A stretch of 64,000 nucleotides of DNA, from the NCBI GenBank assembly GCA_041390145.1, contig JAWKQM010000013.1, positions 1 through 64,000 on the forward strand. The letters are read 5' to 3'. Below, piece after piece: positions 43,535-50,400 of the stretch. Numbering within the stretch: position 1 is the stretch's first letter; every line of letters begins with the position of its first letter. The notes under the pieces are model-generated. The model ran no database searches, was not told the origin of the DNA, and was given only the letters and a program-made list of their open reading frames with translations. The stretch comes from Gemmatimonadales bacterium (GTDB lineage Bacteria > Gemmatimonadota > Gemmatimonadetes > Gemmatimonadales > GWC2-71-9). Made by a program: the position numbers and the translations under genes.

Positions 43535-44871
43535 CAGTCGTTCTCGTAGTACTCAATGCCCAGGTGGGTGATCTGGTCCTCACCCTTGAGGTACCGGAGC
43601 GTGTTCTTGAGCTTGGTCAGCTGAATGAAGAGGTCGTGCTCCGGATACAGCCCGGCGCCCACCTGAGGGCTCTTGAAGTAGAAGGACAGCCATTCCTGGA
43701 TCCCCGAGAGGCCGCACCGGCCGGCGAGGTCGAAGAAGATGGCCAGGTCGAGCACCAGCGGCGCGGCGAGGATGGAATCGCGGCAGAGGAAGTCGACCTT
43801 GATCTGCATCGGGTAGCCGAGCCACCCGAAGATGTCGATGTTGTCCCAGCCTTCCTTGTTGTCGCCCCGCGGCGGATAGTAGTTGATCCGCACCTTGTGA
43901 TAGATGTTCCCGTACAGCTCGGGGTAGAGCTTCGGCTGCAGGGTGTGCTCCAGGACGCCGAGCTTCGACTCTTCCTTCGTCTTGAAGCTCTCCGGATCGT
44001 CGAGGACCTCGCCGTCGCGGTTACCGAGGATGTTCGTGGAATACCAGCCGGCCACGCCGAGCATCCGCGCCTTGAACATCGGCGCGAGCACGGTCTTGAG
44101 CATCGTCTGGCCGGTCTTGAAGTCCTTGCCGCCGATCGGCACACCCTTCTCGCGGGCAAGCGCCTCGAGCGCCGGGACGTCGCAGCTGAGGTTCGGCGCG
44201 CCGTTGGCGTACGGGACGCCTTCCATGATGGCGGCGTAGGCGTAGAGCATCGACGGCGCGATCGAGGGATCGTTGGCGTCCATCGCCTTTTCGAAGGTGG
44301 CCATCGTCTGGTGGGTCGGGCCGGGGGCGATGAAGACCTCGGTGGAGGCGCACCACACCATCACGAGCCGGTCGCACTTGTTGGCAGCCTTGAAGTCGCG
44401 GATATCCTTGCGCAGCGCTTCGGCGAGCTCCCGCTTGGTCTTTTCCTTCTTGACGTTGGTGCCGACGAGCCGCTTCACGTAGAACTGGTCGAAGACGGCG
44501 GGCATCGGCTTGATGCCCTTCAGGAACTTGGCGATCGGCTCCACGTGCTCGTGCTTGTCGAGCACGCCGCACTTCAGCGCCGATTCATAGGCGTCGTCCG
44601 GAATCGGGTCCCACGCGCCGAACACGAGATCCTCGAGCGCGGCGAGCGACACGAAGTCCTTGATGAGCGGGGTGCGCATCTCGGTCCGCTTGCCGAGCCG
44701 GATCGTGCCCATCTGGGTCAGGGACCCGATCGGCTTGGAACGCCCCTGTCGGACGTTCTCGACACCCGCCATGAAGGTGGTGGTCACCGCGCCGAGGCCG
44801 ACGCAGAGGACTCCGAGCTTGCCCTTGGCGGGCGTGATAGACCGGGCAGTTTGTGGCGCCACGGTGGTCAT
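43534..44871 (-). CDS. ino1: myo-Inositol-1-phosphate synthase
   Basis: NAD-dependent cyclisation of glucose 6-phosphate to inositol 1-phosphate. 445 residues: NAD-binding LCVGLGAVTTTFMAGVENV, NGAPNLSCDVPALEALA, catalytic-site GGKDFKTGQTMLKTVLAPMF, GWYSTNILGNRDGEVL and DFLCRDSILAAPLVLDLAIF, the last a hallmark of the family. ATG 44871 has GAAAGG directly ahead. With the CDP-alcohol phosphatidyltransferase upstream, the pair can make an inositol phospholipid. This is uncommon outside actinobacteria and some other phyla. Confidence 0.94.
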   Translation of the reverse strand: MTTVAPQTARSITPAKGKLGVLCVGLGAVTTTFMAGVENVRQGRSKPIGSLTQMGTIRLGKRTEMRTPLIKDFVSLAALEDLVFGAWDPIPDDAYESALKCGVLDKHEHVEPIAKFLKGIKPMPAVFDQFYVKRLVGTNVKKEKTKRELAEALRKDIRDFKAANKCDRLVMVWCASTEVFIAPGPTHQTMATFEKAMDANDPSIAPSMLYAYAAIMEGVPYANGAPNLSCDVPALEALAREKGVPIGGKDFKTGQTMLKTVLAPMFKARMLGVAGWYSTNILGNRDGEVLDDPESFKTKEESKLGVLEHTLQPKLYPELYGNIYHKVRINYYPPRGDNKEGWDNIDIFGWLGYPMQIKVDFLCRDSILAAPLVLDLAIFFDLAGRCGLSGIQEWLSFYFKSPQVGAGLYPEHDLFIQLTKLKNTLRYLKGEDQITHLGIEYYEND

Positions 44872-44893
44872 CCTTTCACGAGTGGTTCAGGTA

Positions 44894-44930
44894 GGGGCGT
44901 ACGGGCGCGGCATCCGCGCCTCTACGCCCC
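44894..44930. repeat. Long REP-like hairpin over the CDP-alcohol transferase stop codon
   Basis: GGGGCGTA (44894-44901) pairs with TACGCCCC (44923-44930), and inside it GCGCGG (44905-44910) pairs with CCGCGC (44914-44919), separated by a symmetrical 3x3 internal loop and closed by a CAT triloop. The right arm includes the stop codon of the phosphatidyltransferase gene (44924-44922). It lies in the 50-base gap to ino1. No T-run. Confidence 0.7.
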
Positions 44931-45542
44931 GTTGGTTGCGCGATAGACAAAGACGAAACGCTGCACGACAGTGATGATGGACGCGATCGCCAGCAGGGCC
45001 ACGATGCCCTCGAGCACGAGCGCATTCGGCCCCGCCCCGACCAGGAGCGAGGCGAGCCCGAGCCCGATGATCCGTTCCGCGCGCTGGGCGATCCCCACCC
45101 GGCAATCGATGCCGAGCCCCTCGGCGCGCGCACGCGCGTAGGACACGACGAGCGACGAGAGAGTGGCGACCATCGCGAGGATGATGGCAAGGTTGCGATA
45201 GGCCACGTCGGGCGCGTGCAGGAGGTACGCCGCAATCCCGATGAAGGTGGCCCCGTCGCCGATGCGGTCGAGGGTGGAATCGTAGAAGGCCCCGAACTTC
45301 GTGGTCGCGCCACTCAGCCGGGCAACGGCCCCATCGAGGGTGTCCATCCCCCCGCTCAGCAGCAGGACGGCCCCGCCGAGGCGGATGCGCCCGAAGCCGT
45401 AGAGGACCGCGGAGAGGACGACCAGCAGGGTCCCGACCGTGGTGATCGTGTTCGGCCGGACACCGGAGCGCACCAGCCACCGGACCAGCGGACCGGTGAC
45501 GGCGTAGTAGGCGCGTTCGACGCCGATGGGAACAAGCTTCAC
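44922..45542 (-). CDS. CDP-alcohol phosphatidyltransferase (probable phosphatidylinositol-phosphate synthase)
   Basis: Moves a phosphatidyl group from CDP-diacylglycerol to an alcohol at the inner membrane. 206 residues with about six membrane helices; the metal-binding signature is perfect, DG-x2-AR-x8-G-x3-D-x3-D in LDGAVARLSGATTKFGAF and the following DSTLD. The start is GTG 45542 (KLVPIGVERAYYAV). Directly followed by ino1, so the acceptor is likely inositol 1-phosphate, giving phosphatidylinositol phosphate as in actinobacteria. Phosphatidylglycerophosphate synthase is the generic alternative. Confidence 0.85.
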   Translation of the reverse strand: MKLVPIGVERAYYAVTGPLVRWLVRSGVRPNTITTVGTLLVVLSAVLYGFGRIRLGGAVLLLSGGMDTLDGAVARLSGATTKFGAFYDSTLDRIGDGATFIGIAAYLLHAPDVAYRNLAIILAMVATLSSLVVSYARARAEGLGIDCRVGIAQRAERIIGLGLASLLVGAGPNALVLEGIVALLAIASIITVVQRFVFVYRATNGA

Positions 45543-45568
45543 TGGTCGGATAGACCTCGACAAAGTCG

Positions 45569-45598
45569 CTTTTCGGCCACCTTCAGAGCGGCGAAAAG
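45569..45598. promoter_or_regulatory. Inverted repeat ahead of the phosphatidyltransferase gene
   Basis: CTTTTCG (45569-45575) and CGAAAAG (45592-45598) form a 7-base inverted repeat with a 16-base spacer, 27 bases upstream of the GTG, in DNA much richer in A/T than its surroundings. A regulator operator is one reading; a weak hairpin is another. Confidence 0.4.
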
Positions 45599-45631
45599 TT
45601 AACCGGGAGAAGGCGTTAGGGCAATTCGACA

Positions 45632-45660
45632 GGGGGGGCAGCGGGGCAGCGGGGCAGCGA
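45632..45660. repeat. Tandem GGGGCAGC simple repeat
   Basis: Three consecutive GGGGCAGC units (interrupted only at the last, GCAGCGAGG) in the 139-base gap between the phosphatidyltransferase and namZ, followed by GGCCGGAGGGCTGTGGGGCG. The same unit recurs elsewhere in the window between 28 and 50.4 kb, in and out of genes. Confidence 0.7.
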
Positions 45661-45681
45661 GGCCGGAGGGCTGTGGGGCGG

Positions 45682-46953
45682 TCAGGGGGTGGGTGACGTC
45701 CCACTGGCTCGGGGGTACAGCAGGGCCGGCTGCCGACGCCGGGCGAACGCCGTGAGCTCCGCCGCCCAGTCGTTCATCACCGCCGCGGGTGCGGCACCCG
45801 ACGCCAACCCGTTCCGCAGAACGGAGTTACCGGCCAGCCGATCGAACTGCGCCGGGGTCCATTGCATCTGTGTGGGGTGCACCGCCCGGATCACCGCCAT
45901 AATGGCGACCGCCGTCGCGGTGGGGTCATACGTGTCCCGGTCGGTCATGGTGAGGCGGATCCCGAAGAGCCGTGTATCGGGGTACTTGGCGTCGCCGGGC
46001 TTCTTCGGACGAAACTTCACCCCCGAAAAGGTGACCCCGGGCAGATGGGCGGCCCGCAGCCCCGCAAGGACCTTCGTGGTGTCGAGCCAGGGAGCCCCCA
46101 CCTGCTCGAAGGGGTGCTCGGTACCCCTGCCGACGCTCAGGTTGGTCCCCTCCATCAGGCAGAGGCCGGGATAGTGATAGAGCGCCTCGAGCGAGCGCAG
46201 ATTGGGACTCGGGGGAACGTACGGGAGGCCGGTCTCGGCCAGATCCATCGACGGGGTCCACCCCGTGACCGGTACCACGGTCAGGTCGGCGCCGATCCCG
46301 AGCTCCGCGTTGGCGAGCCGGGCCAGTTCGCCCAGCGTCATCCCGTGTCGCATCGGGATCGACATGATGCCCACGAACGAGGTGTACGCCGGATCGAGCA
46401 CATTGCCCTGCACCATGTCGCCGATCGGGTTCGGCCGGTCGAGCACCACGACCCGCTTGCCGCTGCGGACGGCCGCACGCATCACGGCCACGGTCGTGCT
46501 GAAGTAGGTGTAGTAGCGCGCGCCGACATCCTGCAGGTCCACCAGCAGGAGGTCGATTCCCGTTAGCGTGGAGGCGATGGAGGCGGTATTCTGGTTATAG
46601 AGACTGTAGATTGGGAGGCCAGTGGCGTCGTCGGAACTGTGCGGTACCGGCGCCCCGGGGTCGGCCTCTCCGCGGTAGCCATGCTCGGGGGAATAGAGCG
46701 CCACCAGTTCCAGCCCCTTGGCCCGGATCCTGGTCACGTCGCTCACACCGGCGGCGTCCACACCGGCCTGGTTGGTCACCAGTCCGAGCCGCGCGTGGCG
46801 GACCAGCGACATCGAATCTGACAGCAGGACATCGATGCCGGGCCACACCCTCGTTTCGACGGGCACCGGCTCCGGCGTCACGGTGGGCGGCGGACTGCCG
46901 CATGCCGCCACCACGCCTACCATTGCAACCAGGACTCTCTGCCGGTGATTCAC
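45682..46953 (-). CDS. namZ: Exo-beta-N-acetylmuramidase NamZ (DUF1343) lipoprotein
   Basis: Releases MurNAc from the non-reducing ends of peptidoglycan chains. 423 residues from GTG 46953 with GAGG ahead; signal peptide and lipobox VVAAC (Cys near 18), so it is membrane-anchored outside the cytoplasm. DUF1343 hallmarks: RLGLVTNQAGVDAAG, LYSPEHGYRGEADPG, LLVDLQDVGARYYTYFST, LDRPNPIGDMVQGNV and LCLMEGTNLSVGRGTEHPFE. The coding start overlaps that of nagZ on the other strand by 9 bases. B. subtilis has the same trio namZ-nagZ-amiE. Confidence 0.9.
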   Translation of the reverse strand: MNHRQRVLVAMVGVVAACGSPPPTVTPEPVPVETRVWPGIDVLLSDSMSLVRHARLGLVTNQAGVDAAGVSDVTRIRAKGLELVALYSPEHGYRGEADPGAPVPHSSDDATGLPIYSLYNQNTASIASTLTGIDLLLVDLQDVGARYYTYFSTTVAVMRAAVRSGKRVVVLDRPNPIGDMVQGNVLDPAYTSFVGIMSIPMRHGMTLGELARLANAELGIGADLTVVPVTGWTPSMDLAETGLPYVPPSPNLRSLEALYHYPGLCLMEGTNLSVGRGTEHPFEQVGAPWLDTTKVLAGLRAAHLPGVTFSGVKFRPKKPGDAKYPDTRLFGIRLTMTDRDTYDPTATAVAIMAVIRAVHPTQMQWTPAQFDRLAGNSVLRNGLASGAAPAAVMNDWAAELTAFARRRQPALLYPRASGTSPTP

Positions 46954-48720
46954 GCCCGCCTCGCCCAGTATTCGGTTCTCCTGCTTGCCTGCGCGGCATC
47001 CGCCGCGCCGGCACCGACCGCCGTCACCCCACTCCCGTCGACCCCCGTCGTGCCCGCCACCGCACCGGCGGCCCCGGTGGATCCGATACAGCGGATGCTC
47101 GACTCCCTGTCGCTGCGCGCGAAGGTCGGCCAGCTTGTGATGCCGTGGATACCCGGCACCTACAGCGCGCTCGACGACCCCGGATTTCTCAAGGCCCAGG
47201 CGTGGGTCGACTCGCTGCAGGTCGGCGGCATCATCGTCTCCATCGGCTCGCCGCTCGACATTGCCGCCAAGCTCGACGCCCTGCAGCGGCATGCGAAGCT
47301 GCCGCTGCTCATCGCGTCCGACCTCGAGGGGGGCACGGCGATGCGGTTCAACGGCGGCACTGCCTTCCCCACCAATATGGGGGTAGCCGCCACCGGCCGG
47401 GAGTCGGACGCCTACGAGATGGGCCGGATCACCGCGGTGGAGGGGCGCGCCGTCGGCATCCACCTGGTCTTTGCCCCGGTGGCCGACGTCAACAACAACG
47501 CCGCCAACCCGATCATCAACACCCGATCCTTCGGGGGCGACGCCTCCGCGGTCGCCACGCTGGTTGCCGCCGAGGTCCGCGGGCTGCAGGACCACGGGAT
47601 GCTCGCCACCGCGAAGCATTTTCCCGGTCACGGCGACACCGGCACCGACACCCACATCGAACTGCCCGTGATCGACGCGCCGTGGAGCCGGCTCGACTCG
47701 GTCGAGCTGGTTCCCTTCCGCGCCGCCATCAAGAGTGGCGTCGCCGCGGTGATGTCGGCGCACATCGCCTTGCCGGGCATCGACAGCGGCAAGGTCCGGC
47801 CCGCCACGCTGACGCCGACGGTCCTCACCGGTGTGCTCCGCGACTCGTTGGGCTTTGAGGGGCTCGTGGTGACCGACGCCCTCGACATGGGCGGGATCGT
47901 CCGCACCTACGGCCCCGGCGAGGCGGCGGTGCTGGCCATCCTCGCCGGCGCCGACCTCATCCTCCAGCCGCCGGATGCACGCACCGCCATCGACGCGGTG
48001 GTGGCCGCCGTCGGGCAGGGCCGCATCACCACGGCCCGGCTCAATCAGTCGGTGCGGCGCGTCCTCGAGATGAAGCGACGGGCGGGTCTCTTCACGCACC
48101 GCACCGTGGACCTCGACAGCGTCATGGCCCGGGTCGGCACCGCCGAGCACCAGGCGATGGCGCGCGACGTGACGCAGCGCTCGCTGGTCCTGGTGCGTGA
48201 CAGCGGCGATGTGCTGTCCGCGCTCCGCGCGGCCCCGCAACCGGTCACCCTGCTCACCTATGCCGACGATCCGTCGAGCGGACTCGGCGGCACGCTGGCC
48301 GGCGCGCTGCGCAGCGCCGGCTACACCGTCACCACCTTCCGACTCTGGCCGTCGAGCGGGACGGCGAGCTACGACTCGGCCCGCACCGCCCTGGCCGCGT
48401 CGCCGGTAGCCGTCGTGGCCGCCTCGATCCGGGTCAGCGCCTGGAGCGGCACCATCAGCCTCCCGCCGCAAGTCGCGGAGCTCGTGAACGCCAACGCCGC
48501 CGTCCAGCCCACGGTCCTCGTGTCGTTCGGATCGCCCTACCTCCTGACCCAGGCGCCCGCGGTGCAGGGGTATCTCCTCGCGTGGGCAGCCCGCCCGATC
48601 AACGAGCAGGCGGTCGCGGCGGCGCTCACCGGCACGGCCGAGATTGGCGGGCGGTTGCCCATCGCACTCGACAGCACCATCCCGATCGGGACCGGCCTCC
48701 GCCTGGGAGCCACCCGCTGA
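46945..48720 (+). CDS. nagZ: Glycoside hydrolase family 3 beta-N-acetylglucosaminidase NagZ (exported, two-domain)
   Basis: Removes GlcNAc from non-reducing ends of muropeptides. 591 residues from GTG 46945: signal segment with a possible lipobox (VLLLAC), TIM barrel with LLIASDLEGGTAMRF, the general acid loop KHFPGHGDTGTDTH (Asp-His dyad), nucleophile Asp in VVTDALDMGGI, and a second alpha/beta domain (SVRRVLEMKRRAGL onward). The exported two-domain layout resembles B. subtilis NagZ, not the short cytoplasmic E. coli type. amiE follows with a CTGA overlap; namZ is divergent. Confidence 0.92.
   Translation: MIHARLAQYSVLLLACAASAAPAPTAVTPLPSTPVVPATAPAAPVDPIQRMLDSLSLRAKVGQLVMPWIPGTYSALDDPGFLKAQAWVDSLQVGGIIVSIGSPLDIAAKLDALQRHAKLPLLIASDLEGGTAMRFNGGTAFPTNMGVAATGRESDAYEMGRITAVEGRAVGIHLVFAPVADVNNNAANPIINTRSFGGDASAVATLVAAEVRGLQDHGMLATAKHFPGHGDTGTDTHIELPVIDAPWSRLDSVELVPFRAAIKSGVAAVMSAHIALPGIDSGKVRPATLTPTVLTGVLRDSLGFEGLVVTDALDMGGIVRTYGPGEAAVLAILAGADLILQPPDARTAIDAVVAAVGQGRITTARLNQSVRRVLEMKRRAGLFTHRTVDLDSVMARVGTAEHQAMARDVTQRSLVLVRDSGDVLSALRAAPQPVTLLTYADDPSSGLGGTLAGALRSAGYTVTTFRLWPSSGTASYDSARTALAASPVAVVAASIRVSAWSGTISLPPQVAELVNANAAVQPTVLVSFGSPYLLTQAPAVQGYLLAWAARPINEQAVAAALTGTAEIGGRLPIALDSTIPIGTGLRLGATR
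48705..48709 (+). promoter_or_regulatory. Ribosome-binding site deciding the CTG start of the AmiE-like gene
   Basis: GGGAG 7 bases before CTG 48717, inside the last codons of nagZ. No ATG, GTG or TTG occurs in frame between here and the signal peptide; the nearest upstream one is 135 bases back, where the frame is a meaningless reading of nagZ. Confidence 0.6.
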
Positions 48721-49898
48721 GGCTGGCCGCGGCAGCCCTGCTCCTGGCCGCGCTCGGCTGCGCCCCGCGCGTCACGCCGGGCCCCGTCCCCCTCTACAGC
48801 CGGCCGGACTGGAAGCCGCTCCGCCACTTCGTCGACAGCGCCGTGAAGGCCGGCGCTGCGCCGGGCATCGTGGTGGCCGTCAGCTGGCCGGGGCATCGCT
48901 ACATCTACGGCACCGGCCATCTCGGCGACGGCTTCCGTCACCGCCCCGACCAGAAGACCGTCTACGACCTCGCCTCCCTGACCAAGGTGGTCGGGCTCAC
49001 CACCACGATGATGTGGGCGGTCGAGGAGGGGCAGATCGACCTGGACGCACCGATCACCCGGTATGTGCCCGCCTTCGACACCCCCGGTGCCGACAGCGTC
49101 ACCATCCGGCTCCTGCTGGCGCATGCCAGCGGCCTCCCGCCCTGGCGACCGCTCTATCTCCTCGGCTACAGCCGTCCCGCCGTCCTGGCCGTGGCAGACT
49201 CGACCGTGCTGGACACGATCCCCGGCGCCCGGTTCGCCTACTCGGACATCGGCGCGATTCTCCTGACCCAGGCGATTGAAACGGCCTATGGCGAGCGGAT
49301 CGACTCCCTCCTGTCCCGCCGACTGTTCACTCCGCTGGCCATGGGCTCGACCCGGTACAACCCGCCCGCCACCTGGCTGCCCCGCGTGGCACCCACCGAG
49401 TTCGATTCCCTGCGAAACCGGATCGTCCGGGGCCAGGTGCATGACGAGAACGCCTGGCGGATGGACGGCGTCTCCGGCCACGCCGGCATCTTCTCCGACG
49501 CGGAGGACCTGCTGACGTTCGGGGAATGGTGGCTGGCCCGGTATCATGGGGCGCCGGCGGTGGCGGGACAGCCGACTGTGTCCGACTCGATCCTCCGGTC
49601 GTTCACCGTGCGGCAGGAACTCCCTGCCGGTTCGCCGCGCGCGCTGGGCTGGGAGACGCCGACGCCGGAGAACACCGGCAGCGGGTTCCTCTCCGCCGGC
49701 AGCGTCGGCCATACCGGCTTCACCGGCACGAGCATCTGGATGGACCCGGTCCGCAACGTGGTGATCGTGGTGCTCTCCAACCGGGTGCATCCCACGCGCG
49801 CCAACCAGCGGTTTGCCGGGGTCCGCGGCGGCGTCGGCGACCGGGCCCTCACCGCGCTCGACCCCCGACTGCAAGCGACTGCATCGGGCGTGCGTTGA
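48717..49898 (+). CDS. amiE: Serine-type amidase/beta-lactamase-family lipoprotein, AmiE-like (CTG start)
   Basis: 393 residues of the class C beta-lactamase/PBP fold. SxxK in LASLTKVVGL, YSD in FAYSDIGAIL, and HTG in VGHTGFTGTS are the three active-site motifs; HDENAWRMDGVSGHAGIFS resembles YbbE/AmiE proteins. In B. subtilis AmiE removes the peptide from MurNAc and is encoded with NagZ and NamZ; the same trio here supports that role. N-terminus RLAAAALLLAALGC is a lipoprotein signal. The start is CTG 48717 in a CTGA overlap with nagZ. A beta-lactamase-type esterase is the alternative. Confidence 0.82.
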   Translation: MRLAAAALLLAALGCAPRVTPGPVPLYSRPDWKPLRHFVDSAVKAGAAPGIVVAVSWPGHRYIYGTGHLGDGFRHRPDQKTVYDLASLTKVVGLTTTMMWAVEEGQIDLDAPITRYVPAFDTPGADSVTIRLLLAHASGLPPWRPLYLLGYSRPAVLAVADSTVLDTIPGARFAYSDIGAILLTQAIETAYGERIDSLLSRRLFTPLAMGSTRYNPPATWLPRVAPTEFDSLRNRIVRGQVHDENAWRMDGVSGHAGIFSDAEDLLTFGEWWLARYHGAPAVAGQPTVSDSILRSFTVRQELPAGSPRALGWETPTPENTGSGFLSAGSVGHTGFTGTSIWMDPVRNVVIVVLSNRVHPTRANQRFAGVRGGVGDRALTALDPRLQATASGVR

Positions 49899-49924
49899 CA
49901 GGTGCGGGGCAAAGTCCCTAGCTT
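49895..49924 (+). promoter_or_regulatory. Sigma-70-type promoter for the IscA-type gene
   Basis: Perfect TTGACA (49895-49900) and TAGCTT (49919-49924) with an 18-base spacer; the start codon is 26 bases downstream. The -35 overlaps the stop codon of the amidase gene. Confidence 0.7.
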
Positions 49925-49949
49925 TGATCGTCACCCAAGGAGCAACACC

Positions 49950-50309
49950 ATGACCACCGAAGCACAGTCGACGCAATTCCAGCTCACGCTCACCGACAAG
50001 GCCGCGGAAGAGGTGCGCAAGTTCATCGCCGCCGAGGACGTGCCCGTCGAGTCCGCCGGGCTCCGGATTTCCGTGATGCCGGGCGGCTGCAGCGGATTCA
50101 AGTACAGCCTGAACGTCGAAGAGAAGGCGCTGGAAGACGATGTCGTGCTCGACTTGAACAGCGTCCGCGTGTTCGTGGACGGATTCAGTCTCCAGTACCT
50201 CGCCGGCGTGACCGTGGACTACGTCTCGTCGATGCAGGGCAGCGGGTTCACCTTCACGAACCCGAACGCGACCGGCGGCTGCGGCTGCGGGAGCAGTTTC
50301 ACCGCGTAA
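49950..50309 (+). CDS. HesB/IscA-family iron-sulfur carrier (ErpA/SufA-like)
   Basis: 119 residues. Three conserved cysteines: the first in PGGCSGFKYSLNVE and the pair in GGCGCGSSFTA at the C-terminus, which hold an iron-sulfur cluster for delivery to target enzymes. ATG 49950 is preceded by AAGGAG at 6-7 bases. It has its own promoter and terminator, so it is an independent unit set inside the muropeptide-salvage locus. Which A-type subgroup (ErpA, IscA, SufA) cannot be settled here. Confidence 0.93.
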   Translation: MTTEAQSTQFQLTLTDKAAEEVRKFIAAEDVPVESAGLRISVMPGGCSGFKYSLNVEEKALEDDVVLDLNSVRVFVDGFSLQYLAGVTVDYVSSMQGSGFTFTNPNATGGCGCGSSFTA

Positions 50310-50338
50310 CTGAGGCGGGGCAGCAGGACAGCGGGGCC

Positions 50339-50367
50339 GAGGGGGGATCGTTCCCCCCTCTTTCATT
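50339..50367 (+). terminator. Rho-independent terminator after the IscA-type gene
   Basis: GAGGGGGGA (50339-50347) pairs with TCCCCCCTC (50352-50360) around a 4-base loop TCGT, followed by TTTCATT. It closes the single-gene unit; the symporter downstream therefore needs another promoter, which I could not identify in 50368-50400. Confidence 0.75.
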
Positions 50368-50400
50368 GCCCCTCCCTGCCCGCACCTCGCCTGGGGCTGC

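Noticed and set aside
48717..49898. AmiE-like protein as an antibiotic-resistance beta-lactamase
   Set aside because: It has the shared SxxK/Y/HTG motifs, but the neighbours NagZ and NamZ and the YbbE-like sequence point to cell-wall peptide removal.
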